Source: Lampris incognitus (Eukaryota > Chordata > Actinopteri > Lampriformes > Lampridae). From it: a stretch of 64,000 nt of DNA. Of this stretch, positions 25,281-34,471 are shown piece by piece. The first letter of the stretch is position 1; each line of letters begins with the position of its first letter. Location: the NCBI RefSeq assembly GCF_029633865.1, contig NC_079216.1, positions 19,318,677 through 19,382,676 on the forward strand, written 5' to 3'. The notes below the pieces were generated by a model, which was not told the origin of the DNA, ran no database searches, and saw nothing but the letters and a program-made list of their open reading frames with translations. Both the position numbers and the translations under genes were made by a program.

Positions 25281-26023
25281 GTACCATAAGAATAGGAGAC
25301 GAGATGAAAGGGTTTACACTCCATCAAATCAGCCTGCTCCTTCTGAAACTCCAGGACAAGTCAGCAGCATGGATCACTATCCTGGTAAGGATATATTTTT
25401 GTTGTGCAATCAACCAATTAGTTGTGAGCTTGTGCTGGCATATCCTAACTGCTCGCTTTTTTGTTAAAGCTGAAGAGGACATCCCAGTCCCAAGGACAGA
25501 ATATGATGATCTGAACCTGAGGTACACTCAGCTTCAGAATGACTATGTCAACCTGCCGCAGGAGTGTGAAAAACTACGGGCTGAAAATGAGAAGCTTAAA
25601 GAGGAGCTGCAAAACTCTACGTTTTCCTATGCCACTATTAAGTTCAACATGGAACAACTGATTTTTTTCACAGTACTTACCTCCATTATCTTTGACTGGC
25701 TGTGTGCAAAAATAACAGACAGTGTAGAAAGAATTAGCCAAAACCTCTCTCTACAGGATCATCTATTGGTTGTGCTAATGAAATTAAGGCTGGGCCTAGC
25801 TAATACTGATTTAGCCTATAGATTTAAGGTATCAAAAACCACCTTATCAAACATTTGTCGGAGCTGGATACCTGCTGTGGCCATAGTACTCAAGCCACTC
25901 ATTAAATGGCCAAGTAAGGGAGCTATACTAAAGAACATGCCTAAAATCTTCAAGCGAAACTTTAAAAGATGCTGGTGCATAATAGATTGCACAGAGGTTT
26001 TCATTGCTAGACCCAGTAACTGA
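25281..26023 (+). pseudogene. DDE transposase (HTH_Tnp_4/DDE_Tnp_4 type), truncated, two exons left
   Basis: Exon 25281-25384 (acceptor TTATGTTAAG, donor CCTG|GTAAGG) joins exon 25470-26023 (acceptor TTTGTTAAAG) and keeps frame. Order: a hydrophilic linker, a leucine/glutamate coiled coil (LRAENEKLKEEL, 25577-25612), a helix-turn-helix (LSLQDHLLVVLMKLRLGLAN...LAYRF.VSKTTLSNICRSW, about 25745-25870), then the start of the DDE domain with the first catalytic aspartate in CIIDCTEVFI (about 25978-26007). It stops right there at a perfect palindrome. The N-terminal THAP exon expected for the family is absent. The remaining two catalytic residues are lost, so no activity is expected. Confidence 0.75.
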
Positions 26024-26049
26024 CTGATTACTGGGTCTAGCAATGAAAA
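25998..26049. repeat. Perfect 22-bp palindrome at the transposase break
   Basis: Left arm 25998-26019 (TTTTCATTGCTAGACCCAGT plus AA), 8-base loop CTGACTGA, right arm 26028-26049 exactly complementary. The coding sequence ends inside the left arm, so the right arm is an inverted copy of coding DNA. Confidence 0.95.
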
Positions 26050-26398
26050 TGATGACAGGGCAACAAGAAGACAATTATTATGCTGAATAATATTTTTTTC
26101 AAGATTTTATTAATCTTGATTGAATTTTTACTAAAGTCATGAAGCAGAGCATCAGAACAGAAACAGTACACAATAGAAACTAGACAATCTGATTTCCAGA
26201 ATAAATAATCTGAAGGTAAAGGTCAAACAAATACATTGAAATGACTCAGTGTCTGTACGTCTTTATGATTTTAATCTCTGTATTATAAAAAAGCTCAGTT
26301 TTCAGGGTAGTTTATGGTGTCACAAGATGCAGGAGAACTTTTGAAAATGAATTAAATGCACAATGACAAAAGTAAACTTATCTAGCCTCTGTCAACTA
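26050..26398. other. Noncoding stretch between the convergent genes of copy A
   Basis: AT-rich, with no reading frame of note. The two genes should terminate here; TTTATT and AATAAA-like words occur near 26105 and 26200. Confidence 0.5.
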
Positions 26399-26645
26399 TT
26401 ACATGCCTCCTGGTTTGACACTGTTCCTCCTAGAAGTTTTGGAAGCTGCTGGGAGCTGCCTGCCTAGCCTCTTTGGTTTATGGAAGCTGATTTCCCCAAG
26501 TGGAGCTGGCTTGACATCTTTCTTGCTTAGGTCTTTCCACACACATGCTTCAGCTGTTACTGCTGCTTTCTCTGTCCTCCCCATCCTAACACAGAGCTCC
26601 ACTTTAAATAAAATTGCTGCTGCATAGCTGCAGCATGACCCAAGT
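26399..26645 (-). pseudogene. SWIM-domain gene of copy A, exon 2
   Basis: The acceptor CACATTTCAG at 26646 opens in phase with exon 1. The exon completes the SWIM zinc motif with LGSCCSYAAAILF, then VRMGRT, a tryptophan (VWKDL) and PLGEISF, a pattern I associate with the SWIM-YqaJ proteins of these transposons. The last metal ligand is tyrosine where SWIM consensus (CxCxnCxH) has histidine. A TAA ends it at 26399-26401; the YqaJ nuclease exons are not present. Confidence 0.65.
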
Positions 26646-27018
26646 CTGAAATGTGAAAAAGACAGAATAAAACATATTGACTTATCCAATATATCTTTTA
26701 ATTTGATGACCAGGGCTTGCAATTAACACTTAATCTCAGCCAAAATTAGGCTGTGGCTGAGAAGACTGTAAATTCTACTATATAATTTCACATTTTTTCC
26801 ACTGCAAATTAACAACATCCATAGCTGGAACTCTGAATCAACAAGACACTGTGTAGTTCATGATAATGTCATGACTCAGTTACAGGGAAAGGCAGATTTT
26901 GATGTCATGAGGGGAGAAAATTACAGTAAAATAGAAGCAGATTTCATGTTTGCACAACAACTAGGCCGATATCATTAACCCTGAGCAAACTAGAAAAGCA
27001 ACAGGACAAAATACTCAC

Positions 27019-27048
27019 CCTGCCATGCAGGTACACTTGGCTGTGAGG
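27019..27048 (-). pseudogene. SWIM-domain gene of copy A, exon 1 end left of the gypsy insertion
   Basis: Thirty bases that encode the first SWIM cysteines (KCTCMAG) and end at GCAGG|GTGAGT. The split glycine codon is completed by exon 2 at 26645, which restores the family pattern exactly; this is strong support for the reconstruction. Confidence 0.72.
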
Positions 27049-27053
27049 ACGTA

Positions 27054-27268
27054 TGTTGTGTAGTCGGTTCATTCATTGTTCATGCATTGCAATACCACCA
27101 CGCCACCAGAGGGCGCAGTAGCCTAATGATTGTTGCTGAGTGTAGTACGGTGCTGAGGGTGATCAAGAAGTGAGATAAAAAGAAAGGAGTTGAAAACGTA
27201 CGGTGCTCGTCTCTTGCCTCGTTATTATTTTACAGCTATACTAATGTGATAAAGTCTAGTATAGGACA
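27054..27268 (+). repeat. 5' LTR of young gypsy element
   Basis: TGTTGTGTAG...TATAGGACA, 215 bp. Very short for gypsy. Contains ACCACCACGCCACCAGAGGG. Confidence 0.93.
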
Positions 27269-27283
27269 AATTGGCGACGAGAA

Positions 27284-27790
27284 ATGGCGACTGCAGCTGT
27301 GCCCTTACCTGCTTTATTTCTGCCGTGTGCCGGACAACCTACAATTCCGTTCGACATGTGGGCTAGGATGTTCGAGAACTATCTGCTAGCCATTGATGCG
27401 GATGGTGATGACTGCCCAGACACGAGGTTACGTGCACTTCTTATACATTGTCTGGGTACAGAGGGCCAGCGTGTGTTTTATACACTTGCAAATGCAGGTA
27501 GGACTTACAAAGAAGCAATGATGGCACTGCGTGCACATTTCAACCCAGCCATAAATGTTGTGGTGGAACGTCATAAGTTCAGACAGAGAATACAGAGACC
27601 GCAGGAGTCCATTACAGAGTACGTTGCCGCGCTGCGCGAGCTTGCCACAACATGTGGGTTTGACAACAATAGAGACGAAATGATACGTGACCAGATCATC
27701 GAGCATATCCATTGTGCAAAGTTACGCAAGAGACTGCTAGGACAAGCAGATGCAAATTTGACACTTGAAAAAAACACTCCAGATTGCATC
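27284..27790 (+). pseudogene. Gag of young gypsy element
   Basis: Starts MATAAVPLPALF at 27284, 15 bases after the LTR. The capsid region contains FDMWARMFENYLLA and FNPAINVVVERHKFRQR..Q.ESITEYVAALRELA, a classic gypsy Gag major homology-like block. An extra A in the A run near 27768-27774 throws it out of frame; relatives continue without a break into the zinc knuckles. This is a +1 shift, so it is not the A_AAA_AAC minus-one slippage it superficially resembles. Confidence 0.85.
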
Positions 27791-28983
27791 CCAGGCGGAA
27801 GCTGCCATCGGGTATGCACACACGCTAGGTTCAGAGTCCCAGGTTCCCGTGCAAGCTATAACGGCGAAGCCTAAACGTCCATTCAAAAATAAAGGGAAAT
27901 ACAACCGCTCTGCAGAGCCTGCAAACGCCACTCCAAGACAGGACAGTTGCTGTTTAAGGTGTGGGTCGTCTACTCATCTTGCAAATGCTCCAGACTGCCC
28001 TGCCTTGAAAATGACTTGTCGGACATGCAATAAAGTAGGTCATTTTGCCAAAGTTTGCAAATCTTCTGAAAGGTCAGGTGAAAAGTCTACCAAAAAAGTA
28101 GGTGAAGTTGTTGTGCAAGTGCTGGGAATTAATGCAACCCAACCAGCTCAGAAAATATCATGTGAAGTGACTATTAATGCCAAGTCAACTTCTTGCCCAG
28201 TAGAGCTAGTGGTGGATACGGGCGCCGCTGTGTCCATCATTCCTGAACCCGTCTACAGAGAACATTTCAGCGATGTGCCCCTGACAGAACCAGAGGTTAA
28301 GTTAGTGTCATATACAAAGTCAGACATCCCAGTAATAGGCTGTCTATCAGCTACAGTGCAGCACGAAGATACTACAGTTCCGGCTACACTATACATTGTG
28401 AAAAAGCCAGGTACCGCTGCCTTGGGGATGGACTTATTCAGGGCACTGAGACTTTCTATAGTAAATAATACTGTGCTCTCAACTGCGGCTCCAGTGACAG
28501 AGGTTAAAACTGGACCAGTGAAACTGGGCTTAGCCAAGGGTTTTGTCCACCGTGTTAAAGTGAAGGAGGGAAATGAAGCAGTACAGCCCGTCCAACAGAA
28601 GCTGAGGAGACTTCCCCTCTCCGTGAGACAAGCTGTCTCCCCAGAACTTGAGAGACTGTTAGAAATGGACGTGATAGAGAGGATTGATGCATCTCCATGG
28701 GTTTCACCCATCGTGGTCACGCGACGGAAGAACGGTGCGGTGAGACTGTGCGTGGACTTACGTGAGCCTAACAAGGCTATAGTGATGGACAGTTACCCAC
28801 TTCCACACATGGATGACTTGTTCTCCGAGATGAGCGGTGCTACTGTATATTCTTCCATAGATCTTGCAAACACATATCATCAAGTCCTTTTAGCGCCAGA
28901 AAGCCGGGACTTAACCGCATTCATAAGGCACGACGGACTTTTCAGGTTCAAACGGGTCCCATACGGGCTATGCTCCACCCAAG
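27771..28983 (+). pseudogene. Nucleocapsid, protease and N-terminal RT of young gypsy element
   Basis: Two zinc knuckles (CLRCGSSTHL...DC and CRTCNKVGHFAKVC, about 27955-28060), the retropepsin motif VVDTGAAVSII (28210-28242), then RT with KNGAVRLCVDLREPNK (28729-28776), YPLPHMDDLF and IDLANTYHQV. A one-base deletion near 28979 (CTCCACCCAAGTG) shifts the frame in the middle of RT. Confidence 0.87.
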
Positions 28984-30100
28984 TGCGTTCTCCAAGATGA
29001 TGTCGCTCGTACTTAAAGGCCTCAAGGGGGTCCAGTACTACTTGGACGATGTCATAGTGTATGGCAAGGTCAAGGAGGACCACGACTGCAACCTGCAGGA
29101 GGTGCTCGCCGCTATCAAGAGCGCCGGCCTCCAACTAAACGAGGAAAAATGCCAGTTTAACCGGTCCAGCCTGCAGTTCCTTGGGCACAAGATCTCTGCC
29201 CAGGGCCTGCAGCCACTCACCGAGCACGTCAGAGCCATTACAGAGGCTCCAGTGCCAAGTGATGCTACAACACTTCGCTCATTTCTAGGGCTCACGGCGT
29301 GGTACCAGAAGTTCGTAAACAACTACGCGTCGCTCGTGGAGCCTATGCGAGCATGTCTGCGTGAGGACACATTTCAGTGGACTTCAGCAGCTCAGGAGAG
29401 CTTCGAGGCGGTGAAGGACCGTATTGTAAACAGCCCAGCGCTGTCCATCTTCGACCCCAGCCTCCCCACCTACGTGTCTACGGACGCATCTGATTATGGC
29501 TTGGGGGCCGTACTGACACAACTACACCCGGATGGGACAGAACGTACAGTTGCATGTGCCTCACACACACTTAACCCCGCTGAACGCAAGTACTCCATTG
29601 TTGAAAAGGAGGCGTTGGCCTGCGTGTGGGCCACTGAAAAATGGAGGACCTTCTTATGGGGTACTAGGTTTACACTACGCATGGACCACCAGGCTTTGAC
29701 CACACTACTTGCAACAAAAGGCCTGGGCCGCGCAGGGATGCATATTGCGCGTTGGTCTGCGAGACTACTGTGCTTTACATACGACGTGGAGTACCGTCCT
29801 GGCTCACAAAACCAGGCGGCCGACTGCTTTTCCCGGTTGCCCCTCCCTGCAGACGAGGATACAGAGCCAGTGACCGAGCCGGAGCTTGTTGCTCTGTTGG
29901 ACACAGAACTGAAAGCTCTTTCAGTAAAAGACTTTACGGAGGCATGTGAGGCATGCCCTGAGCTCACAGCTCTTAGAGCACAGATAAACAGGGGCTGGCC
30001 TAAGACAGCTAAGTCCCTACCAGACGAGCTCAAACCATACTTCGCCACGAGAAATGAACTGTCAATACAGGATGTGATTATTTACAGGGGGCCACACTGA
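28970..30100 (+). pseudogene. RT C-terminus and RNase H of young gypsy element
   Basis: RT catalytic YLDD at 29039-29050; the connection contains LGHKISAQG and RSFLGLTAWYQKFV. RNase H begins STDASDYGLGAVL (29477-29515), with KEALACVWATEKW and DHQALT. Ends at an in-frame TGA (30098-30100) where relatives have no stop; the frame continues directly into integrase. Confidence 0.88.
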
Positions 30101-31255
30101 CGACTTGTGCCAGTTGCCCTACGGAAGCAGCTGGTGGACTTGGCACACGAGACACACCAAGGGGTGGTCCGCACCAAACAGAGGCTGCGGGACTTATACT
30201 GGTGGCCCGGTATGGACACATGTGTGCAGGACACTATCCGCTCATGTGGATTGTGCCAGATGAATGATAAAAGTGCCAAGACGCATTCTGCTCCTCTCCA
30301 GCCCATCCCACTCCCGGATGCCCCATGGCAGAAAGTGGGGATAGACATAGTGGGACCGTTCGAGTCAGCTACTTGGGACTGTCGCTTTGCTGTGACGCTG
30401 ACTGACTACAACACAAAGTGGCCAGAGGTCGCTTTCACTTCAACTATCACTACCGCTGCAATCACTACCTTCCTGTCTGCTGTGTTCTCCCGGTTTGGAA
30501 ATCCTATCGAACTGGTGAGTGACAATGGAACACAATTCACCTCTACCGAGTTTGCAGACTACCTTGCAGCGAGAGACATTAAACACAGTAGAGTGTCTCT
30601 TTACTATCCACAAGCGAATGGAGCCGTGGAGCGCTGGAACCGCGTTCTCAAAGAAACACTACTCTCTGCCAAGCAGGAGAGAAGGCCATGGAAGCCATAT
30701 GTACAGGATTTCTTGTCCACCTACCGTGCTACCCCACATGGCACCACCGGGGTGTCACCGTATGAACTCATGTACAACCGACTGATGCGCACCAAAGTGA
30801 ACATTGGCCCTGCACGAAAACCTGACCCACTGTCAGAGGAACAACTACGCAGTCGGGTTGCTGCCAAACAGGAGGCATCAAAAACCTACACTGACAAGAA
30901 AAGGGGAGCACGTGTGCCTAAGATCAAAGAGGGAAGCTTAGTCAGAGTGAGGAAACCTTTCCATGTGAAAAAGGGACTGTCTAAGTTTCAGAGACCTACC
31001 CGAGTGATACACAAAGCTGGTTCGAGTGCTTATGTGCTAGAGGATGGGCGTACGTGGAACGCTGCCCACCTCTCTCTGGTCCCTGAAAGCGGAACAAACA
31101 GGGAATCCAATCCAGAGCCAGTTGCCAACCCTGCTCCAGTGCCGGAGTCGGCCCGACAACCTGGGCCGCCCCAACAACCAGTTGGCACTGGGGTCATGGA
31201 GAGACCTGTGAGAGTAAGAAAGGAGCCTGCTTGGCTGAAGGACTATGAACACTAG
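30101..31255 (+). pseudogene. Integrase of young gypsy element
   Basis: HHCC zinc domain (HETHQG...CGLCQ, 30146-30265), catalytic core with IDIVGPF, VSDNGTQF and GAVERWN (D, D, E all present), GPYI/PFHV-type C-terminal SH3-like fold, and a proline-rich tail ending WLKDYEH. Same frame as the preceding RT; only the TGA separates them. Confidence 0.88.
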
Positions 31256-31653
31256 TTAGTCCAGTGGACGGTGAGAAATGAGGAGAGAATAAGTGGATGT
31301 GAAAATGGGAAAAAACAATGCTGTGACTAAGGAAAAAAAGAAATGTTTGTTTTGTACCGATTTTGATTGATACCAGGTTACTGTGATTTTAGTGCCTTGT
31401 GATTGAAAGTGCCTATGTTACACGATTAACATTTTTGGGATTACAGGTTCAAGATTTCCTGCTATATTTTATTTACAGTAATATTAAAGTGGAACTGTGG
31501 TTCATGGTTATTGTGGTTGATGGTTATTATAACATTTCTATTGTGGGAAGTTGTGTTGATGCTGATAGCACTTGAGTTATTGTACTACTGATGTCTGTGA
31601 CATGGGACATAGTATTTTGATGTACGGGTAAGCTTCTTAAGAGAGGGGGAATA
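31256..31653 (+). other. 3' untranslated region of young gypsy element
   Basis: Noncoding, from the pol stop to the polypurine tract AAGAGAGGGGGAA just before the 3' LTR. No env. Confidence 0.85.
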
Positions 31654-31868
31654 TGTTGTGTAGTCGGTTCATTCATTGTTCATGCATTGCAATACCACCA
31701 CGCCACCAGAGGGCGCAGTAGCCTAATGATTGTTGCTGAGTGTAGTACGGTGCTGAGGGTGATCAAGAAGTGAGATAAAAAGAAAGGAGTTGAAAACGTA
31801 CGGCGCTCGTCTCTTGCCTCGTTATTATTTTACAGCTATACTAATGTGATAAAGTCTAGTATAGGACA
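31654..31868 (+). repeat. 3' LTR of young gypsy element
   Basis: 215 bp, nearly identical to the 5' LTR; followed by the target duplication ACGTA. Confidence 0.93.
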
Positions 31869-32275
31869 ACGTAGTTCTCGGGTTTGTTTATGATGACCCA
31901 TGCCTCGTACATAGCCGTCTTGTGTCCTTGTCTTTGACTTGGCAAGACTTCGGATTTCAGGACACAAAAGTCAGAGTCTATGTCATGGTATTTTACATTT
32001 TGTACGTGACCACAGACAACATAGTTGTAAGCATCCAGTGACTTGTATTCCCGCAACTTCTCTCTTGTGTATACGCTCGGTTTCTCCACCAAATATGTAT
32101 ATATATGTGGCCACTGGATATTAGGCCACTTAGTAACGTCTTCCACCCACTCGGTAATACCACACGGATCTGGAAGTCGGTTGCCGTTAGCCAAAGTTAA
32201 TTTATTCAGGTAACTTTCGCGATCTTTTGTCGTTAATCCCCTTGCATAGTTTGACAAACTAGCTAACCCCGTCAT
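31869..32275 (-). pseudogene. SWIM-domain gene of copy A, exon 1 (right part; interrupted by gypsy)
   Basis: Start chosen at the ATG 32273-32275 by comparison with the copy B protein; upstream in-frame ATGs exist. It contains YKSLDAYNYVVCGHV, shared with copy B as YKSLDAYQFFVAGWV. The frame runs to the gypsy insertion at 31869. Skipping 27049-31868, it resumes at 27048-27019 with the codons for TAKCTCMAG and then a donor GTGAGT. The insertion duplicated ACGTA. Confidence 0.72.
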
Positions 32276-32337
32276 AGTTCCGTTGCCTAAATGCGCGCGC
32301 ATCCACACCTACGTCATCACTGTTTACAAAGAGTAAA

Positions 32338-32419
32338 AGGGTCTATCGGGAGAAGGATGCTGAATATGGAGCTGCCAGGAAGGCCAAAGAGGAGGTTTAT
32401 GGATGTGGGGAGGGAGGAC
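32338..32419 (+). mobile_element. RTE LINE 3' coding fragment, left of the PNMA-type gypsy
   Basis: Encodes GRRMLNMELPGRPKRRFMDV, the C-terminal end of RTE reverse transcriptase. The remainder of the same element resumes at 40730 on the far side of the gypsy insertion. Confidence 0.8.
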
Positions 32420-32496
32420 AGTTTATTGGATACCGAGTTGTATAGAGAACCCAGGAGCGTTGCCCTTGACAGTTAAAAGGGATAGATAGCGCTACA
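32420..32496 (+). repeat. 5' LTR remnant (last 77 bp)
   Basis: AGTTTATTGGATACCGAG...GATAGCGCTACA, matching 40653-40729 with very few differences. About 1.4 kb of LTR and about 10 bp of RTE have been lost on its left. Confidence 0.85.
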
Positions 32497-32662
32497 TAAA
32501 TGGAGGCACCGCTGGGATCTTTTTATGTGTTTAGCTGTATGTAAGACCAGTACATTTAAGTCCAAGTCATTAAATTAGTCATTAGTCAGTTACCTGAGCC
32601 AAGAAATTAGAATTGAGTCTTTATTAGTAAGTTTACATAGAGATACAAGACAACAAGCAAAC

Positions 32663-34471
32663 ATGGAGTTAGTTAGTGATCTAAAGAGCTGGTGCAGAGG
32701 TGAGGGCCTGCAAGAGGACCGTGCAGTAATGGTTCTAGCACCTGAAGATACCGAAACTGCCAAAGTTGAAGAAGCCATGGAAACCATCAAGTGTTTGGGA
32801 AGAGTACGAGTTAGAGGAAGGAGGTTCAGTACAAAGCTAAGGAAGCTGATGGTGCTGTGTGAGTGTCGAGAGAGCGTCAGGTCAGAGACCGTCCCCCCTG
32901 AAGTGCTACCTATCGAAGGACAAGAGGCGTGGCCCATCATCGTGGTAGGGGAGCCGGAAGCTACAGTTGAAGACTTCAATAGTAAATTGAGAGCCTTACT
33001 GGGAGCTGAGGGGAAGACAGAAGAGGACCTGCAGGCTTTCGTCGCCACTACTCCACCCGCAGCCGAACCCCTATCAGCCACTGAAGCACTCCTACGAGTG
33101 GTCAGCGTCCTACTCGATAAAACCTCCAAGCCTTCCTCAGACAGTGGTGGCTTCCGGCGACTACGGATCTTCTCAGGAAACCTACCCACGCCAGCTGGTG
33201 AAGAGCCATTTGATCAATGGCTAGAGCAAGCCCAACTCATGGTTGAAGAGAGTGACTGCAGTGGCAAGGAGAAAAGGCGACAGATCATGGAAAGCCTCAA
33301 AGGGCCAGCATTGGAGACAGTCAAAGCTGTGCGAGTGTCCGACCCCAACATGAGTCCTGCAATGTGCCTGGAAGCGCTGGAGCGCGCGTTCGGAACAGCA
33401 GAGTCAGGGGAAGATCTGTATTTCTCCTTCCGCTTACTACAGCAGAAACCCAGAGAGAAGCTGCCCGAGTTCCTGAGACGCCTGGAGAGTTCCCTCATCA
33501 AAGTAGTGCAGAAGGGTGGACTTCCAGCCGACCGGGTTGACCGTGCCCGTGTAGAGCAGCTACTTCGAGGCGGGATCGAGGCTGATCTGATGCTCATCCG
33601 GCTCAGACTGAGAGAAAGGACGGACAAGCCTCCCAACTTCGTGGATCTGCTCAGCGAAATCCGCAGTGAGGAAGAGTATGAAGCCTCTCGGAGTAAACTG
33701 AACCCCTCAGTGCAGACTATCCACGCCAAACATGATGATAGCAAGCAGGCCGAGATCCAGAACCTGAAAGCGGAGATCAAGGAGCTGAGGTCAATGTTCG
33801 CTACCATGTCAACAAAGGGCCCCTCTGTCGCTGAAGAGGTTAAAGCCGCCAGATCCAAACAGGAACACTGGCAGGACCCTGAAGTGTCAGCCCTAAAGAA
33901 GCAAGTCAAGCAGCTGCAGCATAAACTCTCACACCGACAAGTCAGTCCCCTAGAGAACCAAGCAGCAGTTATGACAGTGGAGACGACACGCCCTGTACAT
34001 CACAGGCCCCAAGGGCTTCGCAGTGGCTCCGATGAACACTTCTGTTACCGGTGTGGTGAAAGCGGCCACTTCGCTGTTAAATGTCAAAACGCTGAGAACC
34101 AGAGCAAGGTGATTCAGAAGCTGATCCAGTCACGGAAGAGAGGCCAAGTCATGAGCCAGAAGCCTCCCAGTGATAGTTCTACTGGTAATGTGACTGTCAC
34201 GTCCAAGAAAAGTGTTGTTGACATACAGCGAGGCCCAAACCTGCCAACAGGCTTAATCGGAGCCCCATCTTTCGAGCCAGTGAAGGTGAACGGACAGCTG
34301 TCTACTGCCCTACTAGACAGTGGCTCTCAGGTCACCATAATCTTCGAAGGCTGGTACAAAAAGTACATACCTGATGTACCCATCTACCCAGTAGACGGCC
34401 TAGACATCTGGGGTTTGAGTGAGTCCAGAAAGTCACTGGTGCCCCTGAGACGATCTCCGTGCTCGCCCTGA
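32663..34471 (+). CDS. Gag-protease with N-terminal PNMA-like domain
   Basis: 602 codons from ATG 32663. Residues 1 to about 98 (LKSWCRGEGLQEDRAVMV...KCLGRVRVRGRRF...VLCECRE...WPIIVVGEPE) match the layout of the paraneoplastic Ma antigen (PNMA) N-terminal RNA-recognition-like domain. Capsid about 165-330 (LRIFSGNLPTPAGEEPFDQW...LL.QKPREKLPEFLRRLE). Zinc knuckle CYRCGESGHFAVKC near 461. Retropepsin LLDSGSQVTII near 549. Just after the protease flap region a deletion shifts the frame; its tail after SESRK is out of frame with pol. Vertebrate PNMA genes are domesticated gypsy gags, so this is a living relative of their source. The capsid part is intact; the protease is damaged. Confidence 0.85.
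   Translation: MELVSDLKSWCRGEGLQEDRAVMVLAPEDTETAKVEEAMETIKCLGRVRVRGRRFSTKLRKLMVLCECRESVRSETVPPEVLPIEGQEAWPIIVVGEPEATVEDFNSKLRALLGAEGKTEEDLQAFVATTPPAAEPLSATEALLRVVSVLLDKTSKPSSDSGGFRRLRIFSGNLPTPAGEEPFDQWLEQAQLMVEESDCSGKEKRRQIMESLKGPALETVKAVRVSDPNMSPAMCLEALERAFGTAESGEDLYFSFRLLQQKPREKLPEFLRRLESSLIKVVQKGGLPADRVDRARVEQLLRGGIEADLMLIRLRLRERTDKPPNFVDLLSEIRSEEEYEASRSKLNPSVQTIHAKHDDSKQAEIQNLKAEIKELRSMFATMSTKGPSVAEEVKAARSKQEHWQDPEVSALKKQVKQLQHKLSHRQVSPLENQAAVMTVETTRPVHHRPQGLRSGSDEHFCYRCGESGHFAVKCQNAENQSKVIQKLIQSRKRGQVMSQKPPSDSSTGNVTVTSKKSVVDIQRGPNLPTGLIGAPSFEPVKVNGQLSTALLDSGSQVTIIFEGWYKKYIPDVPIYPVDGLDIWGLSESRKSLVPLRRSPCSP

Larger units (their letters stand above)
27054..31868 (+). mobile_element. Ty3/gypsy retrotransposon, near-complete young copy in SWIM exon
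   Basis: 4815 bp with 215-bp LTRs (27054-27268 and 31654-31868) that differ at one base as far as I can see (T/C near 27209 and 31804). Flanked by the 5-bp duplication ACGTA (27049-27053 and 31869-31873). Leader TTGGCGACGAGAA follows the 5' LTR, and GAGAGGGGGAA precedes the 3' LTR. Gag-pol is one frame broken by two single-base indels and one stop. Confidence 0.92.
25270..32337. mobile_element. THAP-DDE/SWIM two-gene DNA transposon (ISL2EU-like), copy A, disrupted
   Basis: Two convergent spliced genes: a DDE transposase on plus (25281-26020) and a SWIM-domain gene on minus (32275 down to 26399). A 4.8-kb gypsy element (27054-31868) sits inside the SWIM exon. Terminal repeats are not visible: the left end is lost next to the Tc1 fragment and the right end next to a truncated RTE. 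The same convergent layout occurs in copy B (40848-48730). Superfamily name is from memory; the domains are seen directly. Confidence 0.65.

Noticed and set aside
27765..27776. A_AAA_AAC word at the gag-pro border, resembling a minus-one ribosomal slippage site
   Set aside because: The downstream frame is +1 relative to gag, not -1, and relatives encode gag-pol in one frame; an extra A in the run explains it better.
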